A DNA stretch of 64,000 nt from Quillaja saponaria. Lineage: Eukaryota; Streptophyta; Magnoliopsida; Fabales; Quillajaceae. Made by a program: the position numbers and the translations under genes. A model generated the notes under the pieces. It made no database searches. It was not told the origin of the DNA and saw only the letters and a program-made list of their open reading frames with translations. The stretch is from NCBI GenBank assembly GCA_029379385.1, contig CM055611.1, positions 5,270,001 to 5,334,000 on the forward strand, given 5' to 3'. Below, one piece after another: positions 1-10,947 of this stretch (position 1 is its first letter; each line of letters starts with the position of its first letter).

Positions 1-555
1 GAGCTCCAGAGGAAGAAGAAATTACATCTTAGCAAAGATTAAAAAGAAAAATTCATTTCTTTGAAATTTCTGAGATTTTAAACTGATATAGATCAACAAA
101 AACAACTTTCCATTGCACAAGATAACGCCATCACAACGGCATTTTACTCAACTTTTCCTCAAGTAATTCAGCTCAAATGCATTCTTAGCCAAAAAAAAAT
201 AAACGTTCAAATGTATTTTTCTGTTTCTATAGCTTCCTTTTCAACTTATAAAAAAAAGAAGCTGTCTTTTCAACCATTGAAGTTGAAGGAGCAGTCTCAT
301 CAATATATCTCCAAGGATAGGAAAAAGACATCAAAATAAAATAAACAAAAGCGGTATAAGGAAACAAGAATGATAAATGGAGACAGATGCTTATATACAA
401 ATACAATGTAGCTGTCATTTATATAACATAAGGAACATGACGACCATTATCAATTCAAGTATGAGAAAGTGAACCAATTTCTAGCAAAGACTTTACATGT
501 ATTTAGAAAACCACACAACGTAAACTATACACGCACCAGACCACAGCATGCACAT

Positions 556-3500
556 CTACCATATGTACCGGATTTCATGCCACTCCCTATGCGGTTTCAT
601 CTGAAGAGAACCTTCAGGTTTTGGGGTAGTAGCACGGTTATTTTCGGTACAAACTTGAGGGGAATTATATGTATGTCTGAACCTTTCATGGGCAGAGGCA
701 ACGGTAATTCCTAGGATCACTAGGACTATACATAATGATAACCATAATTTGTAAACCTGCATGCAACTTACCAGTTAGTATGCAAAAGAGATCAACATCA
801 GTTTTACTATGAAAATACTCCTAATAAACTACAAGCTTGGATAACAAAAAATAATAAGCAAAGGATCACCTACTGTAAAGCACAAACCTTATCTATAAAC
901 CATTTTTTCTGAGGAAGACTTTTATCAGCATGCTCAAGAGAATAGCGTAACATATCAATTATGGCCAACTCTGTCACTGGAGAATCACATTCTGAGATAG
1001 ATGGGAAATAATTATTTTCTACAAAATCATATAATCCTCAGAGTATTAAACAGAGTAATTATGATAAATAACTTGGAAAGTACCTGGGATATCAAAAATT
1101 TGTTTTGTAGGTGGAACCCCCAGAAGCTCTCCCAAATAGGCACGGACACGAGCACGGTCAGAAAGAGAAAGCAGATCACCATGCGTAACAACAATGACTG
1201 GCTTGTCATCTGTAGGTGGAAACATGAATTATAAGACTAATACCTTGATTATAAAAGAAAAATAAGTTCTTTTATGAGAGAGATTATTGTATGCAAAAGC
1301 AACACTAGCAACATCTAGAAAAAGAACTATTTTCTAGGAAATAGAAAAAATTCAAACCCAATGCAACGAGAACAGAGGAGAAATTGTTATCACTGACATT
1401 ACATTTAGCTTATTGCTGGTTTCATACCTAACTTATCTAGTCTCTTCTTCAGCTTCCTTGATTATAAATTTTCCCCCAAATTTTCTTTGTTCAGCTTCTT
1501 CCTTGAGATTATGAAAATTATGTTACATATTCTGTTTAAGTCTACCTCTAATAGCAAATGATTGATCTAGAAAATGATTTTGTTTTTAAATTTTGTAAGG
1601 AGAGACGAGTTTGTATAATTGCAACCAGTAACAAAAAAGTTGCACTGGAAATAAAACCTGAAAAAGCGTTTCATCCAAACATTCAGATACCTCTAAATGA
1701 CAAATATGGGCAGTTGAAAGTTGAAGCAACCATTGTGGAGTACTGCATCTCCAAATCACAGACATTCTCCATTGATTTCCGAACTGATAACCCATTAACA
1801 ACTAAAATAACAAAATTAACTTTCCTTTTCTCACTGGAAAAGTAACCACATTGGAGAGCTTTAGACTTCATTGTTGTCCTCAAACTGCGGCTATCTGAGC
1901 CCCTGAGACACATTTCATAGTTATTGAAGTAATTGAAAATAAAGAGATTTAAAACTAAGAATGGCAATGTTTAAGTTATTGAAAATTTCAGACCTGATAA
2001 CAAGCTCTCCATGGTGAACACCTTTCGTCATCCAACGTTTTAGCATTTTATTATTCTCGCGTGAATCATCACACAAGCTGCGGGTATCATAAAGACATAT
2101 GGAAGTCGAGTCTCTTGGAATCATATACTCCTGGAGGAAGTATGTCCCATCCCCAATAGATGAATTATCTGGAATCAAATGATTACTCATAGGATGAATT
2201 TGCAGGAACTTATTTGAGTAATCCATCCAAATATTCAAGGAAATATGGAAACCGTATGATTATATTAAAAAATGGCAGTTAACAAAATGTGAAATCATAC
2301 ATGATACTTGAGCTCTTACTGATGCAAATTTGTCAACCTCAAAAACTTTCGAGATTCTATTTACAAGACTACTTTTTCCAGAACCCCTTGGACCAATCAA
2401 TATGAGGGATGTTGTCTTGGGCACATCATAATCAGTTAATTTCAAGCCTCCCACCGTCTCAATCCATGCTCCTGGGTTATAGCTGGTACAGTCAAACCAC
2501 CATATCTGTTAGGACTTAGGATCAACATTAGATAAATATTGAGGTTGACATCACTCTCGAAATAAACTTCCCTTTCCTCTGACCCTATCTGTTCTCGGAT
2601 AATTATTTACAACTTGGATTGAGAATGAAAGACTCCATGACTCCATGACTCCATGACAGAAGTTAAGAATTTCAGAAATTGACATCATACCAAAAAATAT
2701 AGATAAATAAATAAATTCACAAGGAATCTGTGAGCATGGAATATATTGCAAAGATCACTACCCATATGGCAAAAACATATTCTTGAACTTTATAAACTAG
2801 AAGTTCTTCAGTATGCACAATGTCCTTAATAAATGAGAAACCTACTGCGAATGAGAAGCCGGTGTTCTTGCAGTCTCATAACTTTTTCCTGATTAAATAG
2901 TGCTTTTAGGTAATGCTTGCTCTGAATTCGGTAAGGTTGCTTCAGTTTCTACAGATTCTGAAGACTCTTTGCTGACATGAAAGTAAGTAGGTTTTTTAAT
3001 TCAGGATCATGATTTGGATGACAGCTTTGATAACTAGGATGACTTATTACTTACGAACTTCTTGCACAATCCAAATTTTGTCTTTTCTAAGGATATCCCT
3101 GATGATTATGTGTCCTAGGCTGATTCCTTTTTTTTTTTTTTTTGTCCTTTCCAAAGGGGCATGTACAAAGTTTTAAAAAGCGCTATGCGCATTTAGGCGA
3201 TAAGGGCTTCTATTGTCCTAGGAGCAAGGCACATGCCTAGGCACACTTAAGTAAAAATAAAAAAATAAAAAATAAAAAAGATATTCTTAAGATATATATA
3301 ATGATAGTGGGAATGTAAAATTTAACTTTCTATATATACATATATATATTTATATTTCACAAAAAATATTGTATTAAAGATTTAAAGCATTTAAAGCATA
3401 TGGAATAACACATGAGCCATTTCAAACTCCAAGTCAAGTTCAAACAATAAAGTAAACAAAAAATTCAGATGCAAGCATCTTTCAAAAAACAGTTCTTCCT

Positions 3501-3690
3501 CCTACTCATGAGTTGCTCATTATCTCATCCTTCATCAATACTTGTAGGACCAACATCACCTCAATCATCATCATTAGAATTGTAACCTTCATCATCTTCT
3601 TCTAATAACTCCTCACGCTCATATGCATGGTTCTTGGTAGTAGAACTCAAACCCATAAATGTTCTTGTGTTGGATCTTTTTAAACCCTAG

Positions 3691-3726
<36 letters not shown>

Positions 3727-5843
3727 AAGAATAGGGTCTTATGATTTTTATAAGTAGAAGGACTTAAGGTTTATATAGCTTTTGTAAATTGTACACCAAT
3801 TATATATTTACTATATATATATTATTATGATCCAAACAAACAAGGCCCTGAAAAAAAAATAAAAAATAAAAAAAAGAGCTGGAACGGTCTAGGCAGTGCC
3901 TCTAGCCTAGTGCCTCACTTAAAGCGAGTGCCTAGGCAAGCTAGGCATGCGCATCACCTATGCCTCGCCTAGACCAAGCTAGGCACTTTAGGTGCGCCTA
4001 AGGCGTGCTTTTCACAACACTGGGCATGTGATTCTTCTCCTAATTAAATTGTTAGTAATAATTATTCTTGAGGTCTTCTTGATGAGAGTAGTCAATTTTG
4101 GATTATCTAGGCCTTAAATTAGTGAGTTGGTCTCGTCAAGAGGTTAAGGTAGTTGTCTCATCTGATACCTTTGTATACGAAGATGACAAGTCTTGGTAGA
4201 GAACTACAGAAGTCACAGTTTCTATTAGTTATGAAAATCCTAGGGGATGACGGGACAAAAGGTAGTCATCTCTTGGACTGAATTTTTACCAAACATTAAG
4301 ATTTAGGCGATATCTGCTGTTTTTGGCATAGGCTGGAGGAACGATGGAAAGCTTTCTATGGACAGGTGCTTAGCTTTTATCCAGTATTGATTGTACATTC
4401 TTCAACCTGGTTTTCTTTGTCATCTGTTGAGAGCCATTACAGTTTTTTTTTTTTTTTTTTTTTCCTTGGATAACTTCTCTGTAGAGTTTCTTTCCTTTAT
4501 TTTCCTTTTAAAGGAGGATTTTTTAAAGGAGAATTTATTGTCCTCTTCTTTCTACTCTCTTCTATCTTCTTTTAAAGTGCCTACCATTGTTTTCTTTTGT
4601 CTGATTTTTGTAATCTTTCATGTGTTATGAAGTTGTCTTGGAGAAGTGTGTTGCCATTTGGGTAATCCAGGTGAACTAAAAGAGGATAAAAGTGAGAGAG
4701 TAGAGAGAGAGAGATTGAGTTCTGTTAGCCATTGGAAAATTTTCAAAAACCATGTAGGCAGCTGTTGAGTTTTGAATTGGCTATTAGTCATTACTTATTT
4801 CTTTCTCCAATTAGTGAACTTTGAATTAATTTTCTGATATTTATACTTAAGTGGTAGAAATATAAGCTTTTATGAGGATAGAACATATCTACTGGGAATC
4901 TCCTTATAATATCAAATGAAGTACAGATTCACCCGATATTCTTCATGTGATATACAGATGAAAACAAATTAAACATGACTAAAATTAATACCTCAAAATT
5001 GTTCCCTTTGCCTCTTTCAAATTCTTGCAACGAATCCTCAATTCATCATAACTCAGCAGGACTTCTTTGTAAGGCACTATCTCTCTTTCTCTCATTGGCT
5101 TCAAAATTCAGATAAGTTAAAGAAGACCCTCTACTTATTTCATCAAATTCTCGAAAAGCGAACTCATTTTTTCCACTTACTGTGCCTTCTTCAACCTCCA
5201 CGCTTGAATTATCCCTGAATCATTAAGAACAGAAACAGCATTCAGCATTGCCCCCCAAATAAAATCTCATTAAACCATTTTACATAAAGGAAAACAGGGG
5301 ATGGGAGGTACAGACTCAAGTAGGACAGTGATCAGTTTTATACTAAAAAAATAAACCAACCCCATAGAGTTCTTTTGTATGGGATTACTAACCTAGCCTA
5401 AGATTACCAAATTACTGATTGGTAAAGCTCATCACTTTCTATTCAAAAACAAAATTGGCATAAATAAATACCAGCCTGCTTTTCCATTTTACCACTTCTT
5501 GCAATTAAACAAAGATGTAAGAAAGGTAAAGGGGTTAGTGAGAAACAAAAAATCAAATTGAAGCATACCGGAGAAAGGTTGGGTTTTCAGAAGAAAGTAG
5601 GGAAATCTCCTGACCCAGTGACGATTCTTCACCTGCACATAAACATGATAACTGGTTTACTAATTCTAAACACAAATTCCCTGTTTGCTGAAAAATTTTC
5701 TTTTGCTTTAACCAATTTCAGAAATTTTTTCTAAGTAGTCTTCTTCTAAATCATAGAAGATCAGAATGGGAAAAAAAAATCTCGTTCCCGAAATTGGTAA
5801 AACGGTGATAATGGTTACCATGATAGTCGCAATCGCCACCCAT
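556..5843 (-). CDS. P-loop NTPase-like protein with C-terminal membrane anchor (10 exons, 409 aa)
   Basis: Spliced minus-strand exons: 5843-5819, 5632-5569, 5214-5181, 5098-4992, 2482-2301, 2168-1994, 1902-1691, 1209-1084, 991-888, 756-556. All nine introns are GT-AG and the phases join into 1230 bases with no internal stop. The start is MGGDCDYHG. Seen: a Walker A motif GPRGSGKS near residues 107-114; an LYDTRSL strand around Asp165; a GTPase G4-like THGD at about 275-278 after VIVV; a hydrophobic segment at about 347-365 (LWLSLCIVLVILGI) close to a basic tail. The layout resembles an uncharacterised plant P-loop NTPase family (recalled, not searched). Known: Walker A binds nucleotide phosphates. 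Inferred: a tail-anchored membrane NTPase of unknown substrate. The 82-base intron 3 is the least certain junction, but reading through it breaks the frame. Intron 4 (2.5 kb) carries a hAT-like element. Confidence 0.85.
3166..4022. mobile_element. hAT-like non-autonomous element in intron 4 of the P-loop gene
   Basis: The ends form imperfect terminal inverted repeats: CAAAGTTTTAAAAAGCGC on the left, and CAGTGTTGTGAAAAGCAC on the reverse complement of the right. The flanks repeat as GGCATGTA (3158-3165) and GGCATGTG (4023-4030), a 7/8 match to the 8-bp target duplication hAT elements make. Subterminal regions are rich in short TAGGC/GCCTA motifs (3190-3245 and 3890-4000). No transposase is visible. 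A (TA)n tract lies inside near 3690-3722. Confidence 0.7.
4441..4463. repeat. poly-T tract in intron 4
   Basis: An uninterrupted run of T on the plus strand, 3' of the hAT-like element and inside the same intron. A similar T run sits at 3128-3143. It could be the tail of an old retroposon, but no body of a SINE or LINE is recognisable next to it. Confidence 0.5.
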
Positions 5844-7040
5844 GTTGCGGTTGCTTTTTAGGTGTCCTTCTGCGGTGAGGAGAGAAAATTGACCGCCTTA
5901 AGAAAATGGAGAGGGAAGGAGACTGTAGCAGTCACCATGTGATTAGTTAGTAAGTATTATGCCAATGCCACGTGTATCAAGGGAAACTAGGGAGAAGTCT
6001 AGGTAAGTATAAAAGGCTTTATTATGTTTCCACTCACTGGTGGGTCGAAGTATCATGGAGCATAGGCGTTTTCATGTATAATAATCGCCATTTTATTATT
6101 TTTATCGGTATATAAAATCTTGAATTATGTTATCTCTATTTTTTTAGATTTTTTTTTACCCACTTAGTTTCTTGCAAGCAAGTAATATTAATCCTCCTTC
6201 TACTTATAGTAGCTACAAGTTTTCTCAATTTACCAATAAGAGTCTTTATGTTTCAAGTAGTTATGCAAATCTTATTCTCGACTCCTTTCTTTACCCGCAC
6301 CGGCCCTAAATATGAGAATCCTTGCTTATTTTGCACCACACCCGGCGCCGATATGATCCGTCATTAAGGATGTGAAGATCTAACCCTTGCTCATTTCTAA
6401 CTACACCCGAGATTCGATGTAGCACGTCGCTAAGGGGGTTACGCCCAAACGAATATTCGGTAGATTCATCATCATAGGGTTTGACTAGTTTTACGCTAGC
6501 CGTTAACCTATCGCAACCTTCCTCCTTTATCCAAGCTTGGGACCGACAGAGTAATCTCTGGCAGAGTTATATAAAAATTATTTTTAAATGATAAAAATAT
6601 CTCTCAATATATAAAGTAATAACAATGAAACATAATTTATGAAATATATAAATTTTTAATTTAAAAATTTTATATTAATTAATTATTACTTATATTTATT
6701 TTATTATTTATTAATTAATATTAATATTTTAGTTTAAAATTACTTAACTAATTTATTTATTTAAAATTAAGTAATTATTTAAAATTATATTATTTACTAT
6801 AGTATGAAGGGTATTTTTGTCATTTGACTAAAATGAATTGATTTATTATTATTTTTACAGTACAAATTTTTATTTTTATATTTTATATGATTTTAGATTA
6901 TTTAATGTGATCTGAAGGTATTTTTTTTATTTGACTAAATTAAATAATAAATATACTTTATTTATTTATTTATTTATTTATAATATTATTATTTTATTAA
7001 TATTCAACTTTTTATTTTAGTGAGATAAAATGATTTTTAT
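5844..7040. other. Intergenic spacer upstream of the P-loop gene
   Basis: No gene is visible. 5844-6060 is the likely promoter and 5' UTR region. 6180-6560 is a block of higher GC content than its flanks (see findings). 6560-7040 is very AT-rich with short TTTA and TTAA tracts. Confidence 0.6.
5969..5974. promoter_or_regulatory. G-box (CACGTG) upstream of the P-loop gene
   Basis: A palindromic CACGTG lies about 126 bases upstream of the predicted start codon of the P-loop gene, in the expected promoter region. G-boxes bind plant bZIP and bHLH factors. A single hexamer can occur by chance, so a regulatory role is inference. Confidence 0.3.
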
Positions 7041-7045
7041 GTCAT

Positions 7046-7860
7046 TTAACTTAAACCGATTCTGTAGAAGCAGGAATGAGCAATTTCACCCCCTAGGTGG
7101 GTTTGAGGATTCCTAATTCTATAAAATAAAATAGCCGGAATGAAATGAGTATTCTTAGGGCTAAAAACGTACCAAACTAAAGAATTTTTATTCCATGAAA
7201 TCATGCATGGAATAGAATGATCATTCTTGTATACCAAACTAGGCATAAGAGTTTCAGTGTTGTTCTTTTGCCTGAAAATAGTTATGCTTATCCTTGTGTT
7301 AAGAAGCAAAGGTGTTATAAGTTCTCTCATACGACCGGTGAGGCCGAGAATGTTGTTCTTATTTCCAACGGTGAGATTGTCTAACTTGCCAAGAGCTTCA
7401 AGGGAATAAATGATCAACATCTATAGGAAGTCTTGATGTTAAAGGTTGAGCATCCAATAGTCGTTGCAGTTCTGGAGGCAAGGACAACAACATCTTCAGT
7501 AGTAGATTCTACAAGTGTTTCCATCTCTTCAGGATTTCATCTTCATTGTCTTCCCACCCTTGTCTTACTCATTGGCAATAAGGTAAGGTTCGCCTCCTTC
7601 CCTCCAATCACAATAAACAAGTATGAAGATATCTCTTCAATAGAATTTAGGCCACGGTGAAATACTAATTAAGCTACCACCAACTGGCATTCCTTCAGCA
7701 TTAACAATGACACCTACATTGTCCACCAACAAAAGCACCTTCCATTATTTTCGCAACAATTTCAACCGTGGTGAGTGAGATACATCTGGCAATGAAACTA
7801 TTACACCACTTTGTCCTGTATCCTATAACGCATAAAATCAAGCAATGTTGGAAAATGATT
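7046..7860 (-). pseudogene. Decayed coding fragment(s), unidentified
   Basis: Several short minus-strand reading frames look protein-like but shift and stop. One includes LPPELQRLLDAQPLTSRLP (about 7410-7490). Another, LEALGKLDNLTVGNKN, lies just downstream. A third contains VDNVGVIVNAEG (about 7690-7740), which recalls ribosomal protein uL14/RPL23 (DNAGVIVNPKG). No start, stop or splice pattern could be built. Part of 7060-7250 looks like a small repeat rather than coding DNA. I do not name a gene. Confidence 0.25.
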
Positions 7861-8318
7861 TAACTCTCTTTGGAACAAGTTTTTCAATGAAAATAATAGT
7901 AGTTTCTTTAGAACATTGTTCCTTCATTGATTGATTGACTAAACTAGTTGGTTCTTGTGTTTCAAATGAGTTGATTTTAGTTTCCAAGGTGAAACTAGTG
8001 TTACACTCTAGTTCCCATACAGAACATTAAATGTCTTGAATCTTATCTGTCTCTTATAAATAATTAATCATTGCACTAATAAATATTTGATGCAGTGTTA
8101 AGCAAGCTGCATTTCTAATATAAGAACACAAGTTCAAATCTTAGAACAAATAATTGTTGAGAGGGTCCTCAATCGCAACAGAACCCGAGTAATTACTCTC
8201 AAAACAATGCCTGTGGGTGAATATGAGAAACCAACCAAATAATAATAATAATAATAATCAATCATTGTTTCTCTTTATAGACACAAAAAAATTATCCTTT
8301 ACATTTTTCTTTCTCTGG

Positions 8319-8546
8319 TCATGGGCAAAGTTTCAAGCAGCTCCATTCAAGTGACTAATGAGTGCATGCTACTAGCTGGGCTTATGTTAATCTTGGAGGG
8401 TGACCGTCATTTGCACTTTGTGGAGGCAGAATCGTCTTTTAGGACAGTGGTCATTCCACGGCAAAGAATCTTCCCGATAAGCTAGTTTGTTCTTTTTAGT
8501 GTGTTGTGATTGATTATCGTACTCTGATTATACTCTATTTTTTACA
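8319..8546 (+). repeat. 5' LTR of a decayed copia element (outer element)
   Basis: This block matches 22398-22641, sharing GCTTATGTTAATCTTGGAGG and TCGTCTTTTAGGACAGTGG. Both copies end near TTTTTTACA. The 5' boundary is approximate and no clear target duplication or primer-binding site could be fixed. Confidence 0.6.
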
Positions 8547-9352
8547 ATCTAAACTACAATTTTTGGATAATCAATCAATGTTGCTAAGCTTACCATTCCT
8601 AATATGCCTACAATTGAACCTCTTGATGGAAAAATTTATAAGCGTTGGTCACAAAGAATTTTTATTTGGAACAAATTGAAGTTGATCATGTGCTTGCTGT
8701 AAAAGTTATGTATACTGATGAAAATTCTAAAGAATAATATGAGAAGAAAATTGAGAAAAACAACAAGACTTGTAAAGGAATGCTTTTTCACTACATGTGC
8801 AACTCTATGATATTAATATGAAATTTAAATCTGTTAAGGAAATAAGGGATAGTTTAGAAAAGAAATATGGTATGAAGGATATTGGCTTCAAGAGATATCT
8901 TATTAGTAAATTGATTGATTTTAAGATGGTTCATGATAAGCCAATAATTAATCAAATTCATGAATATGAGAACATTGTGTCTGTCATATTATTGAAAGGT
9001 TTGACAAATGGGGGAATTTCTCAGTTTCTTATAAATCTAAATCTTCTAATGTTGACATGTTCAAAATCAAAGGAAAGTATCCCCAAAAGGGACAAGATAA
9101 CGATTTCAAAGAAAATTCTAAGATTCAAAAGAAGTTTTAAGGACAATATTATTGGTGCAAGATTCAGAGTAACAGAATTGAGGACTGTTGGCAAAAGAAG
9201 AAAGGTGCCAAGTCCATAGCAAGACTTGTGGAGGCAAAGACTATCGTTGTTGTTGTATCTGAGGTAAATCTTGTTGGGAACATTGCTAAATGGATAATGG
9301 ACACTGGGCTACTAGATATATTTGTTACTCAAGGCAAGTTCTAAGATTATCA
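8547..9352 (+). pseudogene. Copia gag and start of protease (outer element, upstream half)
   Basis: Plus-strand frames read as a copia gag: LPTIEPLDGKIYKRW near 8600, then SLEKKYGMKDIGFKRYLISK, LIDFKMVHDKPIINQ and VILLKGLTNGG (8797-9219), and finally the aspartic protease start WIMDTGATRYI just before 9352. Stops and frameshifts show it is dead. The reading is cut at 9352 by the gypsy insertion and resumes at 20121. Confidence 0.75.
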
Positions 9353-10947
9353 TGTGACAACTCATAACTTCACTTGTCTAAATAGTTTGGGTCTTATAAA
9401 TGATTATATGCCTTCTAGATTAATTTTAGTGCGCTCGAAGAATTTTTGTAACCTCATTCAATATCTATAGTGTTATTATTGAAAAAATAATTATTTTCAC
9501 GTATATAAATTTTTATTTGTCTTAAAGGACTTCAAAGGAAAATATATATTTACTATTGTGAAAGTATAAAAATAGTGGGATTCTTTTATAATTTCAAAAC
9601 CTTATAAAAATATCTTGTAACCTCATTCAATAGTAATTTAACAAGTGGCACTTTGTTGACCATACCTACCATTTTTCCTTGGCCACACCATACTTACTCT
9701 TCCTTTACCAAAGTGCTAATGTTTTGCTCTCTCTTAACTACACAAACGCCACTGAGAAAACCAAAATCTCACCCCCCCCCCCCCCCCCAATTGTTCTATT
9801 TCAAATACAGACAACAAACTTCCTTCCTCACATAGCTAGGAAGAGATAACTTTGTGGTTCACTTTCGTCTTTGTGGTTGAGTGAAATTTGAAGGTGGGTG
9901 GACAGGAAAAGATAACAAGCTCTTCAGAGACTCCTCTTTAAGCTGTATGATCGTTGTTTTGAAATCATTTAGTTTACAATGATTTGTGAATAGATAATAT
10001 TCACTATGACACTTTTAAATGTTACAAATATCTATCATGCACTATTTTTTTTATTTTTTTTTCATAGAAAGGTTATATATGTTTTTTTCTTCTAAAAAAT
10101 CTTAGCAAGATCTTTGTTATTGAGATTTTATCTTTAATCATGTATATATATATTTATCTAGATTATACTATAATTCAAAACACTCTTATGGTGTTTTCTA
10201 ACTTTTTAATATAGTTTTTAATTCAAATATCATATTAGAATGGAGGATAGTGTCATCTTAAATTTTAACCTCTTTTTAAACTAAAATTTATCATTTATTA
10301 GAAACTATTCATTTTCTTCTGTAATTAAGGGAGAAAAAAAAACAAAAAACAAAAAACTCACGTCTTGTTCACTTCAATTAATAAATTATTTAAAAAAAAA
10401 AAAATCAACCTCTTCTGAAACTTATCTCATTCTTCCCATTTTATTCAACAATTATAATGTTTTTACATTATTATTATTATTATTTTTTAAAAAGCCGTTG
10501 AACACTTGCATAAGTACATGTGATGGGGCTAGTATAAATATATACCCAACATACCTTATTTCCTAGAAACTCGTGGGACAAGTCTTTTGATTTACTTAGT
10601 TTTCTTTTAAAGAATATTATGAAAATATGAGTTAATTTGGTGATTTATCTTGACATGTTGGTTGATATTTTTGTTTTTTGGATTTATTGGTTATATGACC
10701 CACTTATGAAATAAAGTTGCTTGGTATTGAAAGAAATTTATTTTGTTGGGTATATATTGTATGATAATTGGAAACTTATTTGTGGAATATTTGGTTTAGA
10801 TATAGATATAAAGGATTGGTATTGTTAGGAAATGATATGGATGTTGAAACTTTTTATTGGATATGTTATATTGTTTGTGGAGGAAACCTTGTTAGAATAC
10901 CGTAGTTAACATCGATGATGTTAGCCTTGGTGCACCTTTGTTTAACA
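9353..10947 (+). repeat. 5' LTR of the gypsy element, first part
   Basis: Matches the 3' LTR segment by segment: the start TGTGACAACTC..ACTTCAC, the stretch ATAGTGGGATTCTTTTATAA, and GAGGAAACCTTGTTAGAATA near 10880. It carries about 380 extra bases around 10070-10550 relative to the 3' LTR, and a run of about 18 C at 9772-9789. Confidence 0.75.

Noticed and set aside
1558..1845. A 95-codon plus-strand frame within the P-loop gene
   Set aside because: It is the antisense shadow of exon 7 (1902-1691), whose minus-strand reading joins in phase to exons on both sides.
7690..7740. Ribosomal protein uL14 (RPL23) exon
   Set aside because: Only about a dozen residues resemble DNAGVIVNPKG; the rest of the protein is not found in any frame nearby.
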